From NCBI GenBank assembly GCA_021782055.1, contig JAJXVP010000010.1, forward strand, positions 1-36,367: a stretch of DNA of 36,367 nucleotides. The letters are read 5' to 3'. The position numbers were made by a program, and so were the translations under genes. The stretch comes from a bacterium (GTDB lineage Bacteria; Spirochaetota; Spirochaetia; JABEVK01). Shown here in pieces: positions 23,737-32,108 of the stretch (position 1 is its first letter; each line of letters begins with the position of its first letter). Under the pieces are notes generated by a model. It was not told where the DNA came from. It did not search any database and saw only the letters and a list, made by a program, of their open reading frames with translations.

Positions 23737-26324
23737 CTGACCCCCGTCGGGCTGATTTGTTAGCCCGTTCCCTTAGTGCCTACCATTCCCATGATTTTGA
23801 GCTGGCGGCCAACCTCGCGAAGCAATTGCTCTTACTCGACGAAGATGACCCGGACGCCCACATGCTCTTGGGAAGTCTTTATGGGAGACAAGAACAGTAC
23901 AGTCAAGCAATCAATCAGTTTTTTCGGGCCTTGGAAACGGCGCCCGACAACCCCGAGGCGTACAACAACATTGGGGTCATGTACCGTTCCTTGGGTCAGT
24001 TAGACCGCGCCAAAGAAGCCCTTGAAAAGGCCGCCGAAATCGCCCCGACCAACGCAGGAGTTTGGTACAACCTCGGTAATGTTCTCAAACAGCTAGGCCA
24101 ACTGATAGAATCTCAACAAGCCTATCTCCGCTGTCTTGAGTTGAACCCGGGGAACGCCTTGGCGCAAAACAATCTGGGTACCATCTACGAAGCTCAGGGT
24201 GACCTCGCGCAGGCTGAAGAGTCTTACCGAAAAGGCCTAGAAAGCGACCCCAACAACCCCACCCTGCGCTTCAACCTGGGGCTAATCTATCAAAAACGAG
24301 ACGACTTACCCCAAGCCCGCCAACTTTTTGAAGCGGCACTGCGCTACCGGCCGTCTTGGACTCCAGGAATCAACAACCTGGCAGTGACTTTACAAAAACT
24401 CGGAGAATCCCAGCAGGCCCAAGAGCTCCTCGAGGGTCTTGTTTCCGAAAAGCCAGAAAACGCTGAGGCTCTGAACAATTTAGGAATTTTACTCTTGGAA
24501 AAAGGGGATTTTGCGGGCGCTCAAACACAATTTGAAAAAGCTATCGCCCAAAATCCCCGCTATACCCGGGCTGTACTCAACCTTGACCGGCTTTACCAAA
24601 AGCAAGGCCGTTTGGCCGAATCGGTGGATCTGTTAGCACGATATAGTTTGCTTGACCCTCAGCAAGCCGAGGTTCGGTTGCAACTCGGAAAACTCCGGCT
24701 GCTTCAAAATTCTCCTGAAAAGGCCGAAGAGGATCTTTTAGCGGTTCTTAACCAGCAACCCGATAACCTCGAGGCGCTTCGAACCTTGGGTAATCTTTAC
24801 CTGCAAACCAAACGAGCCTACTTGGTTGAAAAGGTTTCAGAGCGAATTCGTCGACTCAACCCCGAAAATGTCGATCTTCAACTCGATTTAGCACTCTTTC
24901 ATGCCGGAGAGGGTGATACGGGAGCCGCAGTCGAAGCGGTACAAAAGTTCCTCAAGGTCCGCCCGCAAGACCTGAATGCTCGACTCCTACTCGCTCGGCT
25001 TTTGCACCAAATGGGTAAGACAAAAGAGGCGCTCAAACGGCTTGAAGCCCTTAACAAAGAGGACCCCCGCAATACGGCAGTTCTTACGGCGCTGGGGCAA
25101 ATCTTTCGTGACACCGGCAACCAAAAAGCCTCTCTTGAAGTTGCGGATACCCTCTTGTCCTTGCAGGGCCAGCCGTCCGAGGAAAACCTCGATGCGATGA
25201 TGGATACCATCGACTTTTATGAGCAGGCCGCCAATAGCCTGACCGACGAGGTGCGAGCAACCTGGGAACAAAACCTTCGCAAACTTGCCCAACCGGTTCA
25301 AGAAAACACCCACCTCGAAGAAGTTCAACCCGAAGACATGCTGGTTGAAGAACCGGCTTGGATGACGGCGGGCATTAACGACCAACAACCCTCGTTACTC
25401 GATTTGGGCGACCTCAACCCCGCCATCGTGTTAGCCGAAGACGAAGAAACCGTCAAAATCTATGATACCGACGAGATTATTCCTCAATTTGTCGACGAAG
25501 AAGAGGAAGAACTTGTCGCCGAAGTCTTACCTGGTTCAGGACCGGCACCCACAACTTTTCCACCAGCTCCACAACCGCAGGGAGCGCCGCTTCCAGCCAC
25601 GGCGCCTTTGCCGACCAATGCGCCCCCTCCTCAACCACCTGCGGCCTTTAACCAGCCCCCGGTACCGCCCATCATCTCTGTTCCGTATCCGTATCCTTAT
25701 CCGCCCTACCTGCAAACCCCGCCCTACCCGCAAACCCCGCCACCAGTACAACCCTCGGCACCACCGGTGGCCCCGGTCGCTCAGCATTCACCGGCACCAA
25801 CGCCGCCTCCACCGCCGCAAGCTCCACCACCCGAACCTCCACACCCTGAGCCACCCCAAGACGTTGAATTTCTTGAAGATGATCTTTCGGCCTTTGATGA
25901 GGTTCCTGAACTTCAGGTCGAGGATATCCCGCCTCCCCCCGAAGAACCTCCAGTGGAAGATTTATCGGCGTGGGAAGAAGAGCCCCTAGAAGCTCACGAC
26001 GATTTTCCCGAAGCAGAAGAAGTCGAAGACCTGGAAGAAGGAGAACCCGAGGTTCCCCAAGAGCCTCTTTTAGAGGGACAGCCGCAAAAAGTTCAATCTC
26101 TTATCGACTACTTAGGAAAATTGTCTCAATTTTTACCCCCGCCGATCAAGGAAAAGCTCTATGATGATGATATTCCCTTGAAATTGGAGAAAATACGTCT
26201 TAGTCTTACCCCCAAGGATAGTGAGCCTCCTTCGCTTTGGCCGGTTAAAGGCGAAGCGCCTTCGGTGACGAAAGAAAAGCTCAAAAACATCCTGGTCAAA
26301 CTCAAGGAGAAGCTGAACGAATGA
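23733..26324 (+). CDS. Long TPR protein with Pro-rich and acidic tail
   Basis: 863 residues, no signal peptide, so cytoplasmic. Residues 1 to about 490 form consecutive tetratricopeptide repeats (for example PEAYNNIGVMYRSLGQLDRA, AWYNLG-type VWYNLGNVLKQLGQ, AQNNLGTIYEAQGDLAQAE). An acidic linker with DEEEEE follows at about 500-600. Then comes a very Pro-rich segment at about 602-709 with PYPYPYPPY and PYLQTP/PYPQTP, a second Glu/Pro-rich stretch to about 775, and a conserved-looking helical end (VQSLIDYLGKLSQFLPPPIKEKLY). TPRs are protein-binding scaffolds; the tail may be a flexible tether. Coupled by ATGA at both ends. Partner proteins are unknown; the operon neighbours are the first candidates. 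Confidence 0.85.
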   Translation: MTDPRRADLLARSLSAYHSHDFELAANLAKQLLLLDEDDPDAHMLLGSLYGRQEQYSQAINQFFRALETAPDNPEAYNNIGVMYRSLGQLDRAKEALEKAAEIAPTNAGVWYNLGNVLKQLGQLIESQQAYLRCLELNPGNALAQNNLGTIYEAQGDLAQAEESYRKGLESDPNNPTLRFNLGLIYQKRDDLPQARQLFEAALRYRPSWTPGINNLAVTLQKLGESQQAQELLEGLVSEKPENAEALNNLGILLLEKGDFAGAQTQFEKAIAQNPRYTRAVLNLDRLYQKQGRLAESVDLLARYSLLDPQQAEVRLQLGKLRLLQNSPEKAEEDLLAVLNQQPDNLEALRTLGNLYLQTKRAYLVEKVSERIRRLNPENVDLQLDLALFHAGEGDTGAAVEAVQKFLKVRPQDLNARLLLARLLHQMGKTKEALKRLEALNKEDPRNTAVLTALGQIFRDTGNQKASLEVADTLLSLQGQPSEENLDAMMDTIDFYEQAANSLTDEVRATWEQNLRKLAQPVQENTHLEEVQPEDMLVEEPAWMTAGINDQQPSLLDLGDLNPAIVLAEDEETVKIYDTDEIIPQFVDEEEEELVAEVLPGSGPAPTTFPPAPQPQGAPLPATAPLPTNAPPPQPPAAFNQPPVPPIISVPYPYPYPPYLQTPPYPQTPPPVQPSAPPVAPVAQHSPAPTPPPPPQAPPPEPPHPEPPQDVEFLEDDLSAFDEVPELQVEDIPPPPEEPPVEDLSAWEEEPLEAHDDFPEAEEVEDLEEGEPEVPQEPLLEGQPQKVQSLIDYLGKLSQFLPPPIKEKLYDDDIPLKLEKIRLSLTPKDSEPPSLWPVKGEAPSVTKEKLKNILVKLKEKLNE
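25704..25739 (+). repeat. Two tandem 18-bp units in the Pro-rich tail of the TPR gene
   Basis: Units 25704-25721 and 25722-25739 differ at one base and encode PYLQTP and PYPQTP. A recent in-frame duplication is likely. Confidence 0.85.
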
Positions 26325-27190
26325 AAGGCGAGGAACTGCGCAAGGTCCTTTCGGCGTACATCGACAAGATGCCGCCGCTTCCCACCAGCATCGGTAAAAT
26401 CCTTGAAATTTGCCAAAGGCCCAATGCCCAACCAGCCGACCTCAATAAGGTCATCTCGTTGGATCCTGTGCTTTTGGCGCGGGTCATGAAACTGATCAAC
26501 TCTGCGTATTATGGTCTGAATCAAGAAGTAACCAGCCTTGTACGGGCCATCATCATGCTGGGTTTGAATACTGTTAAGAACTTAGCCCTCAGTACTGCCG
26601 TTCTCGGCACCGTGAATGCTGATCGCAATAAAAATGCGGCACTCAACCTCGAAGGTTTTTGGCTTCACTCGCTCTGCGTTGGGGTGACCTCAAAGCTCAT
26701 CGCCAAAAAACGCAATATCGCCGTTCTCGACTTAGAAAACTATTTCTTTTGTGGGCTCTTGCACGATATTGGCAAGCTCCCTTTGAACAACCGCGTTCCC
26801 GAAATCTACCTCCAGGCCCTTCAGCACTGTGCTATCGATCGTACCCCTCTTTTTCGCGCTGAAGAAAAAATCCTGGAATATACTCATTGCCAAGCGGGTG
26901 CCCTCATTATCTCGGCGTGGAAACTCAGCGACGATATTTTAGATGTCGTCGCGTGGCACCATGACCCCGCCGGATACCAGGGTCAGTACAGTGACCTGGT
27001 TGCCTCAGTGTCCATCGCGGACTATTTTGCCAACATCATGGAAATCGGTTTTTCCGGCAACCGCTTTCCTGTTAAACCCGCACCCGAAGTATTCCGAAGT
27101 CTTGGCATCAGTTGGCAAGAGGTCGAAGACTTAGAGCAGCAAGTTCGTCAAGAAATTGAAAAAGCAAAAGTCTTTTTGAGGTTAGCATGA
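26321..27190 (+). CDS. HDOD-domain protein
   Basis: 289 residues. The HDOD core (about 10-210) shows MPPLPTSIGKILEIC, VISLDPVLLARVMKLINSAYYG, VTSLVRAIIMLGLNTVKNLALS and FFCGLLHDIGKL. Unlike many HDOD proteins it keeps an HD pair (His148-Asp149) in HDIGK, plus VAWHHDP. HDOD proteins usually act in signalling, often near chemotaxis or cyclic-nucleotide systems. Whether this one hydrolyses anything cannot be said from sequence. Coupled by ATGA to the TPR gene and to the hydrolase gene. Confidence 0.9.
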   Translation: MKGEELRKVLSAYIDKMPPLPTSIGKILEICQRPNAQPADLNKVISLDPVLLARVMKLINSAYYGLNQEVTSLVRAIIMLGLNTVKNLALSTAVLGTVNADRNKNAALNLEGFWLHSLCVGVTSKLIAKKRNIAVLDLENYFFCGLLHDIGKLPLNNRVPEIYLQALQHCAIDRTPLFRAEEKILEYTHCQAGALIISAWKLSDDILDVVAWHHDPAGYQGQYSDLVASVSIADYFANIMEIGFSGNRFPVKPAPEVFRSLGISWQEVEDLEQQVRQEIEKAKVFLRLA

Positions 27191-28104
27191 ACATCCGCCT
27201 TTGGGGTGTACGGGGGTCAATCCCCTGCCCAGGACCGCAAACCGCTGTTTTCGGGGGCAATACCGCCTGCATGGAACTCTCCTGGGGCCCCGAAGACAGT
27301 CACGTGTTAGTTGTTGACGCGGGTTCCGGTATCCGCCCCCTGGGCAATCAGTGGATGCGAACACGCTTTCCTAAGGGGCCTATCAAGACCCGCCTGCTGT
27401 TTTCGCACACCCACTGGGACCATATCATGGGCTTTCCCTTTTTTACCCCGATCTTTATCCCTTCGACAGAGATCGAAATCTATGGCCCAGTCACTTTCGA
27501 AGAAGACTCTTTAGATAAGGTCATTGGCGGTCAACTCCAGTACCGTTACTTTCCGGTAACCATGGCCGAGCTGGCGGCAAAAATCACCTACCACCGCTTA
27601 CAAGAAACTCAGCTCGAGTTTGATCTGGGGCTGAAAGTAACCACCAAGTACCTGAACCACCCCATCACGTGCCTCGGTTATCGGTTTGAACATGAAGGCA
27701 AAGTCATCGTCACGCTCTTTGACCATGAACCCTACCGGAACCTTTTTATCACAGACCCTCAGAACCCCGATTTTGATCAAGAGGTGTTCGAAGAAGGCGA
27801 ACGGGCTGCCGCCGAAGAGAACCAAAAAATCCTAGAATTTATGCGTAATGCCGATGTCGTGCTCCACGATGCTCAGTATACCGAAAAAGAATACCGCAAA
27901 AACCGCACGGGTTGGGGACACTCGTCCATCGAATGGGCGATCAACGCCGCTCACAAAGCCGGGGTTAAGACGCTTGTCTTGATGCACCATGATCCAGAAC
28001 GCCTTGATAGCGAGCTACAAACATTTCAAGAGAATTATCAGCGGCTCATCCAGCAAAAATCGGCAATGAAACTGGTCTTTGCTCAAGAAGGCATGGTATT
28101 CTAA
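27187..28104 (+). CDS. Metallo-beta-lactamase-fold hydrolase
   Basis: 305 residues. The metal site HTHWDH is at residues 74-79, with further likely ligands in NHP, FDHEP and the final MHHDP. The start MNIRLWGVRGSIPCPGP with FGGNT is typical of a phosphodiesterase-like subgroup (RGSIP and GGNT motifs) found beside bacterial signalling proteins. WGHSS and HDAQYTEKEY are also characteristic. Substrate is unknown; a cyclic nucleotide or other phosphodiester is plausible given HDOD and GGDEF-like neighbours, but unproven. ATG 27187 overlaps the HDOD stop. Confidence 0.9.
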   Translation: MNIRLWGVRGSIPCPGPQTAVFGGNTACMELSWGPEDSHVLVVDAGSGIRPLGNQWMRTRFPKGPIKTRLLFSHTHWDHIMGFPFFTPIFIPSTEIEIYGPVTFEEDSLDKVIGGQLQYRYFPVTMAELAAKITYHRLQETQLEFDLGLKVTTKYLNHPITCLGYRFEHEGKVIVTLFDHEPYRNLFITDPQNPDFDQEVFEEGERAAAEENQKILEFMRNADVVLHDAQYTEKEYRKNRTGWGHSSIEWAINAAHKAGVKTLVLMHHDPERLDSELQTFQENYQRLIQQKSAMKLVFAQEGMVF

Positions 28105-28108
28105 GGGC

Positions 28109-30562
28109 ATGGCCCGGCCCCCCGAACGCTACGAACCCGGAGAACTGGAATCCACCCGCCGACACCTTGGTGACCTGAGTCCTGCCGAAGCTCGCACGAT
28201 GGCAGAAAAACTCGGGGGAGAGGTAGGTGTAGAACGAACCCCCGACGCCGTTGAAGAGGAGTATGACAAACTCCGGCAAAAGGCGACCGAGTTCACAGAA
28301 AAAGAACCACGTCGACAGTCTCGGTTTGTGCCCGCTAGTCCTGCCTACCGCGTGGTGCGCTCGACGCGTCCGGAGCGAATTCTCCCCAAAATGCGTTGGC
28401 GTGAGCGAGTCAAAACCGATTTTTATAGTGCTAGGCACGACTTGCGCCTCAAAACCAAGTTCCAAGCGTGGCAGACGGTCTTCTCACTCCTCCGGTTAAC
28501 TCCGGACTTCGTGAACCCCCATTTTCTCATTGATAGCGACCATCTTCTCTTTCGTGATTTAGAATCTTTGGTTCTTTCGGTGCGTAGCCTTTCTTCTCCG
28601 CAATATAAAAACGCCCATCAGAATTTACGGCGAATTCCGCTCTACAATGACATTATTCATATTTTGCGCTCGTGGGATATCGAAGCCATCAGTCAGGAGC
28701 TGACCAAGCTTCAAAGGATGCCTCGTGGCCGCAGTTTCGGCGAGCTAGAGACCCTCGCCAAGCTTCTGATGACCCCCCTTCTTAAGCTCTCCCGGCTCAA
28801 TATGCACCTGCATCTGTTACCCGCTCTGACCAAGATGTACGAGTTCGCCCGCCTCTACGTTGTAGTCAAACTTGAGCGCGAGCGCTTGTTGACGTGGTTT
28901 TCGGTAGCCCGCGAGGCTCTTCCGCTGACTTTTCAAAATCTTCGTCATCGCCTTCACCCGGTGTTGCTAAAGATGCTGTGTTCTCACTTCCTCGACGAAG
29001 ATGCCTTTTACGTCGATATGCAACCGGATTTGCTTGCCCTGGCTGGGCTCACCGAGGCCGACTTGCTCGTCGAAGCCCCCGCTCGTTCCGACACCTTACC
29101 ACCGGCAGATTCCACCGACGAGGAAGAGTCAGACTCATCAGAAGAGGAAGCTCCTCAGGGCCTAGGCGCCCATGGGTTCGAGCTTCTCGATCAAATTTTT
29201 CCTAGGGCAGGCTGGTTAACGTTAGAGAAAAAACCTGACCTCGTTGCCTACTTTCAGCCGTTAGTAGAGTTTCCAAAGGGCGCAGAACTTCTTCCGCAAG
29301 ATGATCCTTTGCATACGATTTTGCCGTTGTCTGAAGTTCTTCAACAGCTATTCTTCGGCTTCCAGTCCTTTCGCTGGGGTGCCGCGCGTGAAAAGCAACG
29401 CGAGGGCCTCACCTGGCAGGAGCGGGTCGACAAATCGATCGCACGCTGGCATTTCTTTATCAACGAATTCTTTTCAAAAAGCTATTTGCCTCAGCTCCAG
29501 GACTATTGCCGCGAAATTGAGCGTTCCCTTCCCCGAGGGTCCGATATTCGCCGGCGTGAACACCAAATGTTGTGGGTCAAGCGGCAATATATGCTCCCTC
29601 ATTTGAATGTCCCCATCCTCGAGGAAGCGCGCGCTCAAAATCTGGGGTACCCCAGCTTGGCTGTCCAAGTCAAAGAGATGATCGAACTACTGTCGCCGGT
29701 AGCCGTCGAAATTGAACGGCGCCCTCCGCAACCGCTATACTGTTTAAATCCTGATGACCGGGTTCAATTTCCTGTTGAGACTCCAATTGCAGCCCGGTTT
29801 ATGGCCGTGATGCGCCGGGTTGTTCGTCCTGAGTCAGGAGGTATCCGCATCATTGACCAGGCCACCAACCGAGGCCTTTTATATGTCACCCTTTCGTTGC
29901 TATCGACCTTGGATTACTTGCTTTCTGCACCGGACAACCTGCTGTATCGCCGACCGCTGGCAAAGCTCTACCGTACCTCCGGCCGACCCTACGACGACAA
30001 ACCGGTCTATAACGTGGCGGCGCCCAATACTGTTGCTCTTCTAAAAAAACTTAACGAGCTTCAGCCACCCGAGGCTTCTGAAGCAGAGTGGACAGATCGG
30101 CTCAAAGAGCTCTATGGACCCTTCTTGGTTCAAGAGGATCTCAAACAACAAATCCAAAAGTTTCATGAGGAACGATTACCTTTTTCTGTTGTCTATTTTC
30201 GCGCCATTACCGGCGAAAATACCCGTTTGGCCAATATACTCAAAAGTCTCAAGGATTCTCGGCAAACCGTCAGCCGTCCCGACGCCAATACGTTCTTATT
30301 GGTATTCCCTGAGCAAGAGGAAGATGAAGCTGAGGATGCCGCCCGACGCATTCTTGTCGCGGCCGCCAATAGTACCCCGCCAATGCAAGTCGCCGCCTTT
30401 GTTGTGCCTTACCAGAATGGGTGGTCGTTGGAACGCCTACTTGCCTCTGCCGGAAAAGGCTGGGCCGTCTCCCAAGAGATTCCCCCTCAAATTTTAGGCA
30501 TCTGGTCTTCTTCTCTTCAGATTTTTGAGTTTCGAACAGACCTGCCTACGGTTGCCTCTTAA
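28109..30562 (+). CDS. Large uncharacterised protein with a degenerate GGDEF-like C-terminus
   Basis: 817 residues from ATG 28109; a TTG at 28079 would overlap the hydrolase gene and adds ten residues. I do not recognise the family. The N-terminus (1-90) is charged and probably disordered. About 90-310 is helical, Leu/Arg-rich (WRERVKTDFYSARHDLRLK), with an acidic Ser/Glu stretch near 335-360. Another helical part follows to about 690. The end (about 695-800) follows the GGDEF fold: FSVVYFRAI, then SRPDANTFLLVFPE where DANTF (725-729) takes the place of GGDEF, then QVAAFVVPY and LERLLASAGKGWAVSQE. It should not make c-di-GMP; it may bind it or only a partner. No membrane segment or signal peptide. 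Confidence 0.7.
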   Translation: MARPPERYEPGELESTRRHLGDLSPAEARTMAEKLGGEVGVERTPDAVEEEYDKLRQKATEFTEKEPRRQSRFVPASPAYRVVRSTRPERILPKMRWRERVKTDFYSARHDLRLKTKFQAWQTVFSLLRLTPDFVNPHFLIDSDHLLFRDLESLVLSVRSLSSPQYKNAHQNLRRIPLYNDIIHILRSWDIEAISQELTKLQRMPRGRSFGELETLAKLLMTPLLKLSRLNMHLHLLPALTKMYEFARLYVVVKLERERLLTWFSVAREALPLTFQNLRHRLHPVLLKMLCSHFLDEDAFYVDMQPDLLALAGLTEADLLVEAPARSDTLPPADSTDEEESDSSEEEAPQGLGAHGFELLDQIFPRAGWLTLEKKPDLVAYFQPLVEFPKGAELLPQDDPLHTILPLSEVLQQLFFGFQSFRWGAAREKQREGLTWQERVDKSIARWHFFINEFFSKSYLPQLQDYCREIERSLPRGSDIRRREHQMLWVKRQYMLPHLNVPILEEARAQNLGYPSLAVQVKEMIELLSPVAVEIERRPPQPLYCLNPDDRVQFPVETPIAARFMAVMRRVVRPESGGIRIIDQATNRGLLYVTLSLLSTLDYLLSAPDNLLYRRPLAKLYRTSGRPYDDKPVYNVAAPNTVALLKKLNELQPPEASEAEWTDRLKELYGPFLVQEDLKQQIQKFHEERLPFSVVYFRAITGENTRLANILKSLKDSRQTVSRPDANTFLLVFPEQEEDEAEDAARRILVAAANSTPPMQVAAFVVPYQNGWSLERLLASAGKGWAVSQEIPPQILGIWSSSLQIFEFRTDLPTVAS

Positions 30563-31413
30563 GTTTGCCGGCCTTCGCGAAGCTTGATCCAAAAGCGTTC
30601 TTGCACCTTGGGACCAACATTTCCCAACGCTTCGGCGATATCTTCGGTTCGACCGAGGGCCAAACGTCTCAAGGCCTCAAGTTCTAACTTACTGAACCGA
30701 ACTCCGCCCAAAATATGATTCTCGAAGGCCTCGACAGCCACGGGAGCCACGGCACGGGTCAGCTCCAACATCACTTCGGCGTAGCGCCGAATCTCAAGCT
30801 GAGCATGCGGATCTAACCGCAGTTCCAAAAAGTGAAAGAGGTTGTGCAGATCGATCGACCAATACCATTCTGTATATAAGCTGAGCGGGAGGTTAATACG
30901 GGCGAGCTCGCGGGCCAGGCCCTTTTCGACCAAGCTTTGGTATTCGGCATACGAGCGTTTTTGGCCCTCGGTAAGCAGGGCTAACGCCTCGTTTTTTAGA
31001 ACGTCGGGAACTTCTTCGCCCCTACCCTGCTTGTTGTCTTGGCTTTGATAACTAATATCTGCCGGATCGGGCACGTAAAAATCATCCCGCATCACGCTGT
31101 AACGTCCCGAAATCTCATTGAGCTTCGCTGTGCGGTGACGCACCCATTGGCGGGCCACAAAAATGGGCATTTTGCAATGAAAGGTCAGGCTGACCTGTTC
31201 AAAGGGAGAGGTGTGCTGATTCCTCAAGAGGTATTCAATCAGACCCTTGTCTTCGCGAAAGGTCTTGGTTCCTTCGCCGTAACTAACCCGGGCCGACTGA
31301 ACAATCCGGGCATCACCGCCCAGGTAATCCACCAACCGGACAAACCCTTTATCGAGTACGGGGTACTCCCGATCCAGAATCGCTTCTGCTTCGGGCACAA
31401 TGATGCGAGCCAT
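30559..31413 (-). CDS. thyX: Flavin-dependent thymidylate synthase
   Basis: Makes dTMP from dUMP using FAD, NADPH and methylene-THF. 284 residues. The ThyX motif reads RHRTAKLNEISGRY; compared with RHRxxSxNExSxRY the first Ser is Lys, the rest matches. Other family segments: LVDYLGGDARIVQSARVSYG, LRNQHTSPFEQVSLTFH, and LHNLFHFLELRLDPHAQLEIR. ATG 31413 follows GGGAGG. It probably replaces ThyA, though I cannot see the rest of the genome. The stop codon shares TTAA with the convergent upstream gene. Confidence 0.95.
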   Translation of the reverse strand: MARIIVPEAEAILDREYPVLDKGFVRLVDYLGGDARIVQSARVSYGEGTKTFREDKGLIEYLLRNQHTSPFEQVSLTFHCKMPIFVARQWVRHRTAKLNEISGRYSVMRDDFYVPDPADISYQSQDNKQGRGEEVPDVLKNEALALLTEGQKRSYAEYQSLVEKGLARELARINLPLSLYTEWYWSIDLHNLFHFLELRLDPHAQLEIRRYAEVMLELTRAVAPVAVEAFENHILGGVRFSKLELEALRRLALGRTEDIAEALGNVGPKVQERFWIKLREGRQT

Positions 31414-31456
31414 GCGCCGCCTCCCGCACCCATGATAGGGTAAGCGAGGACCGCCG

Positions 31457-32086
31457 TCAACGCGATAAATGGGTTTCGAGCCGCTGTTCTACCCTCAGCT
31501 GAGTCCGAAAAGCCTCGAGGTTGGTTAAAATATAGTTGGTGCTGTACCGCCTTCCCGTGAGAACTTTCACCGCTTGTGCCACTTCAAGAGGACTCAAGCT
31601 CGCTACGTCGCTTTGCAGAATATTTCGCCTGTAAAGATGGATGTACCACTGCCCTAACGAGTTGCGGTGTTGAACCCAACCCGGGTCCCAGACACAGGCC
31701 AAGGGGTTAAACACCTCGCGTGGCGTGGCGACCTGAGGTTTAGCCTCCGAGGCCAAGTAGGCTTCGAGTTTAGCCTTCCATGCGCGTAAAAGCGGACTAT
31801 TCTGATCGCCAAAGCGGTCCAAGGGCAACAAAAGGCCGCTGAGCTTCTGCACCAACATCATGGTTTGCCACGGGGTAAAGGTGGCGATATCGGCCAGGGT
31901 GATGGTGGCCTGCCCCACCTTCCAGTAGGCCTCCGAGCCCTCCCAGCGGAGAAACGAGGAATCAAACGGTAAAGACCGTTCGGCGGCCGTTAAGGCAGGT
32001 GCATCAGGGTGGTCATAGGGGGCCGACCAGCTCACGAGACTAGCTAAGCTGACAAAGATAACGACCAGGAGTTTCCATCTCTTCAT
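31457..32086 (-). CDS. Exported protein of unknown function
   Basis: 209 residues. A clear signal peptide (MKRWKLLVVIFVSLASLVSW) with a cut near WSA-PYD. The mature part is alpha-rich with several Trp and Tyr and no motif I know (FLRWEGSEAYWKVGQ, LSGLLLPLDRFG, VWDPGWVQHRNSLGQWYIHL). Near the end VAQAVKVLTGRRYSTNYIL looks like a small helical module. Only one Cys is present in the mature part. The gene lies 43 nt upstream of thyX on the same strand and starts 22 nt from mtgA on the other. No clear ribosome-binding site. Periplasmic location is likely; function unknown. Confidence 0.72.
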   Translation of the reverse strand: MKRWKLLVVIFVSLASLVSWSAPYDHPDAPALTAAERSLPFDSSFLRWEGSEAYWKVGQATITLADIATFTPWQTMMLVQKLSGLLLPLDRFGDQNSPLLRAWKAKLEAYLASEAKPQVATPREVFNPLACVWDPGWVQHRNSLGQWYIHLYRRNILQSDVASLSPLEVAQAVKVLTGRRYSTNYILTNLEAFRTQLRVEQRLETHLSR

Positions 32087-32108
32087 TTTTCTTAGTATCG
32101 GCGGTAGA

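Noticed and set aside
25536..25787. Arg/Gly-rich open frame opposite the TPR Pro-rich tail
   Set aside because: Antisense of proline codons produces Arg/Gly runs; no start signal.
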